A DNA stretch of 64,000 nucleotides, taken from contig PCDI01000005.1 of the NCBI GenBank assembly GCA_002778195.1, positions 1,989,690-2,053,689 on the forward strand, written 5' to 3'. This document shows, piece by piece, positions 56,695 to 64,000 of this stretch. Source of the stretch: Raffaelea ambrosiae (Eukaryota; Ascomycota; Sordariomycetes; Ophiostomatales; Ophiostomataceae). The notes under the pieces were generated by a model. It was not told the origin of the DNA. It did not search any database and was given only the letters and a program-made list of their open reading frames with translations. The translations under genes and the position numbers were made by a program. Positions within the stretch are counted from its first letter, which is position 1; every line of letters starts with the position of its first letter.

Positions 56695-59170
56695 CTATGC
56701 GTTGAACTGGCTGGCCAATTCGGCAGCCGCCGTGTCCAGGCTGCGCATCTCGCCACGGCGGCTCTCGGTGCTGGCGCGGCTGCTGCCAATGCGGATGCCG
56801 CTGCCGTCAAACACCCATGGCCCGGCGTCGTTACGGGGCGTGATAGGCCCCTCGTGTCCGTGAGATACCACGGCTCCGGACGGTGACGGCGTGCGTGTGT
56901 CTCGCGCAGCAGAGGAGAGATTGGCTATGGTACCCGGGATGCCGTTCGCGGTCGCCGTGCCGGGGACCGGCACCCGGGTGATGGACCCGGCATTGGAGGG
57001 TATGGGCACCGGGCTGGAGGTGGCGTGGGACACCACCGTGTGTTCTTGTTCCTGCGCTTGTTCCGGCTGTTGCGGTTGCGGTTGTGCCTGTGTCTGTACC
57101 TGTGCCTGTGGTTGTGCCTGCGCCTGCGCCTGCGCTGGCGACTGCTGTTGCTGCTGTTGTTGCTGTTGCTGCTGTTGCTGCTGTTGCTGCTGTTGCTGCT
57201 GTTGCTGCTGCTGTTGCTGCTGCTGTTGCTGCTGCGTGTTGGCAGCATTGCCGTTGGTCTGCGGCTGAGGCTGGGCTTCAGGTGGAGGGGTGTCGAGGTG
57301 CATGGTATCGTCGGCCATCGTGGCGTCGGCCGGTTCGGGAACGCCAGACACAGCAGCAGCAGCAGCAGCTGGTGCTGATACAGTTTCTGCGTGAGAGCGC
57401 TGAGCGGTGCCGTTGGCGCGCTCGGCTGCAGCACCCTCCTGGATGTGCTCCTCGGGGACGCCTTCAAATGCTTCCTCCGTCTCCATCTTCTCCCACTCCT
57501 CCGGCGGGTCTTCGACGTCGGCTTCGAGGTCAACGGCGGCGCGGCAGTTGGGGCAGATGAAGTTGGGGTACTGGGGGGACTCGAGCAGAGAGCGGATGCA
57601 CTTGTAGTGCCACGTATGGGAGCACGGCGCAACGAACAGGCTCTGGCATGGCTATTGTGGGTAGAGGGGTCAGTGGGGGAATCCAGAAGAACAACGGGCA
57701 GATATCCCAAAACAGTAAACAGAAGAAGAGGCCGGCTCACAGCTATCGAGTTCAAGCATATAGAGCAATCTTGGGACGACTGCGTGTTGCTGTCTCCTTC
57801 GGCCTTGGTCAGGTTTCGGAGCCGTTTGTGGGTGTTAAGGCTGGAAGAGAAAGAGACGGAAAGTCAGCACACGATACGTCACACAAATATATGCGCACGC
57901 AAAGACAAGACGAAAGCCAAAAAAAAGAAAAGCAGAAGAAAAAGAATGAAAAGCTCTCTTACTTGAAGGCGTTCAACTTGTTTTGCCATCCCCGGTTCAG
58001 TTCGACGCGCATCTTGACACAGCGGAATATCATCTCCTCGCCTCCCTTAAAGTCGATACCGAGTTGAACTATGTCTCCGTCATTGATCGGAAAGGGCTTG
58101 CTCTCAGTGCCGGGTTGACTCAGGCGGATGTGGTTGAGAAAGGTGCCGCTAGAGCTCTTCACGTCTCTGATGTACCAGCGGTTGTTCTCAAACCAGAACT
58201 CGCAGTGGCGGCGGCTGACAACCTTGGACTTGAAGCCGACGTGGGCAGAGGACGGCACGTTCGGGGTCGAAGGTGGCTGGCTGTCGCGTTCAGAATACCG
58301 GCCGACGCGGATGACCTCCTTGCCCGTGGGCAGGGTGCGTGACATGGGCGTGAACTTCAGAGACGGGCGTGTGGAGCGCGGGTCGTAGAAGGTCGAGAAG
58401 CGGATGGAGGGCAGGTTCTCCATGGCGATCGCTGCAGCACCAGCAGCACTGGCGACGCCGCTGTCGGTGGCAGAGCGAGAGCGGGTCATGGCGCTCGGGG
58501 GAGACGCCACAAAGGGGGAGGAGTTGTTTTTGTTGTTGTTGCTGCTGCCGTTGTTTGCGTCTGGCGACGGCGAGTCTTGGGCGAGGAAGGACGGCACGCC
58601 AGGGATAGCTGCGAACGGGTACGGCGGATCCTGTGTCTCGTGAGGCGCGCGGGCCATTGCTAGGGTCGGGAAGGCGTCCGCAGGCGACGACGGCTCCGCG
58701 GGCGACGTGCCGAGGGGGTGGGAGACGGCAGGGACGAGGCTGAAGCGGTGGCCGGACGAGGCGTTCGTGGGGGGCGCCGACTGGGTGGCGTGGAGCGGAG
58801 CAAAGGCGTCGGAAGGTGAGAAGGGCGGCGTGCCGGCAGCGTGGGTGTTGCTGAGCGTGGCGTGGCTGGTGTTGCCGGCGTTGCTGGCGTGGTGGCGAGA
58901 CGTCTGGATGCTGCTGGCGCTGGCAACAGCCGAGAGGGCTGCAGACGCCGGGCTGGGCTCGTTGGAGCCGCCGGGGCTGCCGGGGCTGCTGGGGCCGGCG
59001 GCGGCGTGCTGGTCGCGGTTGAGCAGGTGGCTCTGGGTGTAGCTGCGCAGATAGCTGAGGCCGCGGAGGCGGCTCGGACGTGTGGGCGACGCAGGCGACG
59101 AGGGCGAGGCAACGTGCAGGCCCGGAGACGAGGGCGCAGGCGTTGGCGCTGGCACGGACTGGGTGAACAT
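56695..59170 (-). CDS. DMA1: FHA-RING E3 ubiquitin ligase, Dma1/Dma2 family
   Basis: Dma-type ligases read phospho-threonine through the FHA domain and ubiquitinate septin, spindle-checkpoint and cytokinesis factors. Exons, minus strand: 59170-57963, 57840-57741, 57651-56695; 754 aa, far longer than yeast members. Residues 1-250 are Ser/Pro/Ala-rich. The FHA domain runs from VIRVGRYSERD to GTFLNHIRLS with SRRHCEFWF and DVKSSSGTFLN. The RING is split by the last intron: CSICLNSIA then PCQSLFVAPCSHTWHYKCI and FICPNCRAAVDL, with all eight Cys/His ligands. A C-terminal extension of about 270 residues carries a glutamine run of about 31 residues and a Gln/Ala-rich block. The frame is open for 183 codons upstream; I chose MFTQSVPAP as start. 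Confidence 0.93.
57142..57233 (-). repeat. CAG/CAA repeat encoding a poly-glutamine run in DMA1
   Basis: About 31 glutamine codons in mixed CAG and CAA use (CTG/TTG on the plus strand), within the C-terminal extension of the FHA-RING ligase. Confidence 0.9.
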
Positions 59171-60505
59171 TGGCGGACGACGGAGCGGAGGGCGCGCGCG
59201 CGGGGGAGACGCAGCGTCGGAAAAAAGCGTCGAAGAAAGAGATCGGCCAGGGCGGGTGGGAGAGCAGCGCAGGCGAGAGAGAGGACGGGGGGGAGGTCCG
59301 AGAAAAGAGCGACGATGTTGTGCGAGAATTCGGATACAGAGATATCGGGCTTTGCGGGTGCTTTGCAGGTGCTTTGGGGCGTTTTGAGCCGCGTGGGCAG
59401 GACTGCGTTTGGGGGAAGGAGCGATGGGCACAGCGCCTTCCTGATGGTCTGACCACCAAAGACAGGGCAGGGGACGGTCCAGAAGGCCCAAGAAAAGACA
59501 CGGCTGAGGAAGCGCTGGGGAAGCGCTGAGGAAGAGCGCTGGGGCGGAGATGGGCGAATGGGCGCTGCTGGGTACGCCGGAAACAGACAGGACACAGACA
59601 AGCTGGGAGGGCGTATTATGCAGAACACACACGTGGGCTGTCACGTGTGGCCAGGATGAAGGAACAACGAGCAAGGAAAAGAAGAAGAAACCAATAAGGC
59701 GGAATAGAAAAGCAAGCAAGGAGCAAACAAGACGAAGCCGAAGAAGAAAAAAGGAAAGGAAGAAAGGGCGGTAGATGTACCAGGTCAGGGCGAGTCCTGG
59801 TCAGGCAACTGGCAGCCTAGTATTAGACGGTCTCGTTCTGCAAGCGTGCTGTCTGGTGGCGGCTCTTGTTTCAGTCATGCGGCCTGCAGGCTCTGTGCAG
59901 AGAGGGCAACAGGACGGCCGTGGGCGGGCGTGCGAGACTGGACGAGATGCGATTAAAGGACTTGCTGGCAAGGGCTGTCTGCTCGGGGCTCTGCTGGCTG
60001 TTCTGGTGCTGTGTATGGCGCAAAATAGGTCGGCAATCAACGTCTGACTGGCCGTTTACGATCTGACCTTCCGGGGTTCTACTTATGAGTATCTTGCAGG
60101 ACTATGTATGTATTGCAGATTCCCAAACAATATTGTCAGATATGACAGAAGACACACGCCCCCTTTCCCTGCCCTTTCCCCCCCCGGAAGATGGATGTAT
60201 CCCACACTTAGGGTGGCGTGCGGAGTCGCACCCGTTGATCACAAAATGGGCATGGCGGTCACGAGCAGCATTGCGACGTCCCCTGCGGATGCGAATCCAG
60301 AACGACAGGCCTATCGCATCCTGCCTGCTTGCCAGCCTGCTCCAGCAACGGAAAAAAAGGCAGCGAACTAGCAAAACTAGCCGCCGTCTAGCAGACTAGC
60401 ACTGCTGGGACAGAGAGGAAAGGGAAAAAAAGAGGAGCCCCATAATAGCAAGACACAGCGAGCAGGGACCCGCAGGTGGCCAGAAGCAGACACAAAGGGA
60501 CCAGT

Positions 60506-60529
60506 GGGGGGGGGGGGGGGGGGGGGGGG
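60506..60529 (+). repeat. (G)24 homopolymer
   Basis: 24 consecutive guanines, the longest homopolymer in the window. Confidence 0.9.
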
Positions 60530-61090
60530 CAATGCAGGGAGGCCATCAGAGTGACGACGGCCAGAGAGAGAGACGGACAGAACGAGAAGGGCAGTGTCAA
60601 ATGCGACACTCCAGGCAGACGAACGACAATACCAATATGTCTGTACCAACATTTGACAGAGAAAAGCTGCCAACGAGTTGCCATGAGCCAGTCCAGCTGG
60701 TTGCCAGGCACGGAAGACCCGGGCCAGAAAGAATCAGTCTCGGACACAACAGCCAGACATTGATGCTACTCTTACTCCCTCTGGTAAGATACCCTCTCAA
60801 CACAGGGGGGGCAAATCCAGGAATCCAGACGGACGCAGTGGCCAACAGCGGCCTCCATTCTCGGCGACGGGGGGCCTTGGCAGGCCAAGGAGGGAAAAGT
60901 GTGGCCGCGCGAGACAACCCACATCCTGCAGCCATATGCAAACCGCTCTAGTGGTCTGGGTGTCTGATAACTGCAGGCGCGTGTTCTTCAACCACCGCCT
61001 GTCGTCATGCATGACCGCGCGGAAAATGCCACGCCGTTGGCCACCCTGCAGCCCGCCCCGGCCTGTCGTGCAGGCCTTGCAGGTCTCTGT

Positions 61091-61107
61091 AGTTACGAGT
61101 CGTACTC
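61091..61107. repeat. Inverted repeat TACGAGT-CGT-ACTCGTA
   Basis: Seven-base perfect arms with a three-base spacer, another paired copy of the TACTCGTA word, about 760 bp upstream of MAS2. Confidence 0.75.
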
Positions 61108-61637
61108 GTAGACTCAAACTATGCCATCCTATCCTACTAGATCTCTGCAGCAGGTCCTCCCCAGCCTGTCAGACGCCCTGCGTCAGGAGGGCCCTGGCTT
61201 GCATGAAGACGCCCCCGCCGGGCAATCAAATGACCCTGTGCCCGCCCCTTTGCGATTGCCATATTTCTGCCAATTCTGCATGTCTTCCGCACATGGACTA
61301 TTACTGCCCAGTCCTCTCAAGCATAGAACGACGAGCGTGCTGTGTGGTCTGCTGGCCTGTCCGGGCTGTCCGGTCTATTTCGACTTCGTGGGCCGTTCTC
61401 AAGGCCGTCTTTGTGTCCAGGGGAAAAGTACGGTGTAATTTTGCCTCTTCATCATTTGTTCTCGTAGGTAGGGACCACCCAGAGCAATAGTGCTCCCGAT
61501 AGTCTGCCGCTAATATCTCGTTGGCAGGTCCCCTATGCGTAAGCGCCACTTGGGCCGACGGCTTGCGAGCAACGACGGTAATTACGAGCGCCCAAATACA
61601 CCGTAAATCGCCATTGTGCTCGTGACCAGGCTCTTCT

Positions 61638-61692
61638 GTGGCTCCTGCTGTGGCTTCTGCTGTGGCCCCTGTTGTGGCCCATGCTGTGGCTG
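61638..61692 (+). repeat. 12-nt GTGGCTCCTGCT minisatellite
   Basis: Four and a half imperfect 12-nt units beginning GTGGC, starting at 61638, 61650, 61662, 61674 and 61686. Confidence 0.8.
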
Positions 61693-61860
61693 GCCTTATC
61701 GCTGTGGCGTCTATCAGCGCTGAAATTTTATAGCGCCATCCCGCATCAACCGTAATGCCGGTGTCATCGGGTCTTGACGATCTGCTGCGAGGAGCTGGCC
61801 CTGCGTTTGACTCTGCTTCTGTCACTCAGCCCTCTCCGAACCATACCCCGTCCGCCAGCC

Positions 61861-63872
61861 ATGCTTCGCACGTCGGTATCGCGCCTCGCCGGCCGCGTCA
61901 GGCAGCCACTGGCCTCCACAGCCGCAGCACCGCGCAGGATCGCGCCGTTGCTCACCCGGCGAGCTCTGGCCTCGGCCGTCTCTTCTCGTGCGCTGGTGAG
62001 TCTTTCTCTCTCGCGACTGGCCTGGCCTGCTCAGATAGCCTTTCCAGCAGTCCGCCGGCTCTCTGGCGCTCTGGTGCTCTGGCGCTGCAAAAAGCGCACC
62101 GAGCAGCCCCCTCCCCCAAGACTGCCGACCTACCAGCAGACTGCTAACCTCGTCCGTCTGTCGGTCTCTTCCAGGATCCTACCAAGCTCGACAAGATCAC
62201 CACCCTCCCCAACGGCATCCGCGTCGCCTCCGAGGCCCTTCCCGATGCCTTCTCCTGCGTCGGCGTCTACATCGATGCCGGCTCGCGCTACGAGAACGCC
62301 TACCTGCGCGGCGCCAGCCACATCATGGATCGCCTCGCCTTCAAGTCCACCGCCCGGCACTCCGCGGACGACATGCTCGAGGCGGTCGAGAGCCTCGGCG
62401 GCAACATCCAGTGCGCCTCCTCGCGCGAGTCCATGATGTACCAGGCCGCCACCTTCAACTCCGCCATCCCTGCCGCCGTCTCTCTGCTTGCGGAGACCAT
62501 CCGCAAGCCCGCCATGACCGACGACGAGATCGCCCAGCAGCTCGACACTGCCGCCTACGAGATCAAGGAGATCTGGGCCAAGCCCGACCTCATCCTGCCC
62601 GAGCTCGTCCACATGGCCGCCTTCAAGGACAACACCCTGGGCAACCCGCTGCTGTGCCCCGAGGAGCGCCTTGCCGAGATCGACCGCGACGTCATCAACG
62701 CCTACCGCGACACATTCTACCGCCCCGACCGCATCGTCGTCGCCTTTGCCGGCGTGCCGCATGCCGAGGCCGTCAAGCTGGCGGAGCAGCACTTTGGCGA
62801 CATGAAGGCTGCCGACTCGCCTGTCGAAACCGGAGCCGACGCCTCCTCCTCGTCCGCGTTCGCTTCCTCGTCGTCTCCATCGTCGCCCTCCGCCTCCTCG
62901 ACCGCCTCTTCCGCCTTTTCCGCCTCTTCTGCCTCCTCTGCCTCCTCGTCCGCTTCCGCCTCCTCTGCGTCCGCCTCCGCCAGCAGCCTGCCCAGCCAGT
63001 CTTCCTCCAACCTGCTCTCCAAAATTCCCTTTTTCAAGAGCATCTCCACGTCCGCATCACACAACGCCAGCGTGCTCTCCTCCATCCCCGGCCACGCTGC
63101 CTCTGCGCAAGATCTCAGCCAGCTCAACCAGGCCGCACACTACACCGGTGGCTTCCTCTCCCTGCCGCCCCAGCCGCCTCCGCTCAACCCGAATCTGCCC
63201 GCCTTCACACACATCCAGCTCGCCTTTGAGGGCGTGCCCATCTCGTCTGACGACATCTACGCCCTCGCCACCCTGCAGACCCTGCTCGGCGGCGGCGGCT
63301 CCTTCTCTGCCGGCGGTCCGGGCAAGGGCATGTACAGCCGTCTGTACACCAACGTTCTCAACCTGCACGGCTGGGTTGAGTCGTGTGTCGCCTTCAACCA
63401 CTCGTACGCTGACAGCGGTCTCTTTGGCATCGCCGCCTCGTGCTACCCGGGCCGCACTGCCAAGATGCTCGAACTCATGTGCAACGAGCTGCGTTCTCTG
63501 ACCCTTGAGAGTGGCTTCAGCGCCCTCGGCCAGGCCGAGGTCAACCGCGCCAAGAACCAGCTGCGCTCCAGCCTGCTGATGAACCTCGAGAGCCGCATGG
63601 TTGAGCTGGACGACCTGGGCCGCCAGGTCCAGGTCCACGGCCACAAGATCCCCGTGCACGAGATGGTGCGCTGCATCAACAAGCTGACCATTGCCGATTT
63701 GCGCCGCGTTGCCAAGATGGTCGTCCAGGGCATGGTCAAGAACCCCGGCCGTGGCAGCGGCGCCCCGACTGTTGTGCTGCAGGAAGCCGAGATGGCCGGT
63801 GTGTCGATCAAGCAGCTGGAGTGGGATGAGATCCAGGATATCATCTACACGTGGCAGTTGGGTCGGAGATGA
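61861..63872 (+). CDS. MAS2: Mitochondrial processing peptidase, alpha subunit
   Basis: Binds presequences for cleavage by the beta subunit in the matrix. Exons 61861-61995 and 62175-63872; 610 aa, somewhat longer than most. The N-terminal 45 residues are a clear mitochondrial presequence (MLRTSVSRLAGRVRQPLASTAAAPRRIAPLL). The first M16 domain starts LDKITTLPNGIRVASEALPDAFSCVGVYIDAGSRYE; the zinc motif of the beta subunit is replaced by HIMDRLAFKST, as expected for the inactive alpha subunit. The glycine-rich loop that scans substrates is present: GGGGSFSAGGPGKGMYSRLY. An insertion of about 60 residues, nearly all Ser and Ala, sits between the two halves (about 62830-63010). The ATG at 61861 is firm. 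Confidence 0.96.
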
Positions 63873-64000
63873 TGAGAAGAGGAAGGAAAGCACATTTTTT
63901 TTCTTTTCAAACCCCCCCCCCCGCGAAAACGGAGAGGGAACAAGACGTGAAGCTCGACGAACGCTGCTTTGGAAATGAACGAAAGAAAAATTAAAGGAGG
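63873..64000. other. MAS2 3' flank at the window edge
   Basis: Short non-coding end with T and C runs at 63894-63921. The window stops here. Confidence 0.6.

Larger units (their letters stand above)
59171..61860. other. Gene-poor stretch between DMA1 and MAS2
   Basis: Contains the DMA1 upstream region, a (G)24 run at 60506-60529, a 12-nt minisatellite near 61638, copies of ACTATGTA, GTAAGATAC and TACTCGTA, and the MAS2 promoter. Open frames here have no domain features. No gene seen. Confidence 0.6.

Noticed and set aside
57025..57378. Plus-strand leucine- or cysteine-rich open frames opposite the poly-Gln tract
   Set aside because: They are antisense readings of the CAG/CAA repeat.
56695..57660. 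Separate gene encoding a glutamine-rich protein starting at METEEAFEG
   Set aside because: The RING exon runs into this frame without interruption, so the Gln-rich part is the C-terminal extension of the FHA-RING ligase.
1..64000. CRISPR array, transposon, rRNA, secondary-metabolite cluster or viral remnant
   Set aside because: No regularly spaced direct repeats, transposase, reverse transcriptase, integrase, large synthase or viral gene motifs seen on either strand.

Overview
This is nuclear DNA of a filamentous ascomycete (Pezizomycotina, most likely Sordariomycetes). The genes carry many short introns with GT-AG ends and CTAAC/CTRAC-type branch sites. Exons are GC-rich, and the flanks are full of pyrimidine runs and microsatellites. 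The gene set also fits: a CON7-type zinc-finger regulator of filamentous growth, fungal ATG16, AAR2, TYR1, CAB2 and a THI20-type fused kinase/TenA protein. I cannot name the species. I resolve 20 protein genes and no convincing tRNA, rRNA, transposon, CRISPR or viral element.

Layout. 1-5.6 kb: THI20-like thiamine gene, then the DEAD-box helicase DBP2 with its exceptionally long late intron. 5.6-17.6 kb: a 12-kb stretch without a gene, rich in short repeated words, ending at CON7 (17.6-19.5 kb). 19.5-23.6 kb: a second gene-poor stretch of the same texture, then AAR2 (U5 snRNP maturation). 26.7-33.7 kb: CAB2 (coenzyme A), RPS16 (minus), SNF8 (ESCRT-II) and an Mpv17/PMP22-family protein with a repetitive Gln-rich N-terminus (minus). 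36-45 kb: a Cys-containing fungal protein of unknown function, a hemerythrin-like protein (minus), vacuolar alkaline phosphatase PHO8, an F-box protein (minus) and the checkpoint-clamp subunit RAD9. 45-56 kb: ATS1 (minus), TYR1, DOT1, ATG16 (minus) and VPS16. 56.7-59.2 kb: a DMA1-type FHA-RING ubiquitin ligase (minus). 59.2-61.9 kb: a third gene-poor stretch. 61.9-63.9 kb: MAS2, the alpha subunit of the mitochondrial processing peptidase.

No operon or biosynthetic cluster is visible. These are mostly conserved housekeeping genes, often in head-to-head pairs (RPS16/SNF8, Mpv17-like/unknown, HHE/PHO8, F-box/RAD9, ATS1/TYR1, ATG16/VPS16). Several act on the vacuole or endosome (SNF8, PHO8, ATG16, VPS16), but there is no evidence that they are co-regulated as a unit.

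The least explained signal is a set of three short words (TACTCGTA, GTAAGATAC, ACTATGTA and their complements). They recur far more often than chance in the non-coding stretches, are absent from the exons I delineated, and in places are arranged as perfect inverted repeats. The second is a perfect 10-bp hairpin inside the long DBP2 intron. All coordinates of spliced genes come from reading splice signals and checking frame and family similarity by eye.
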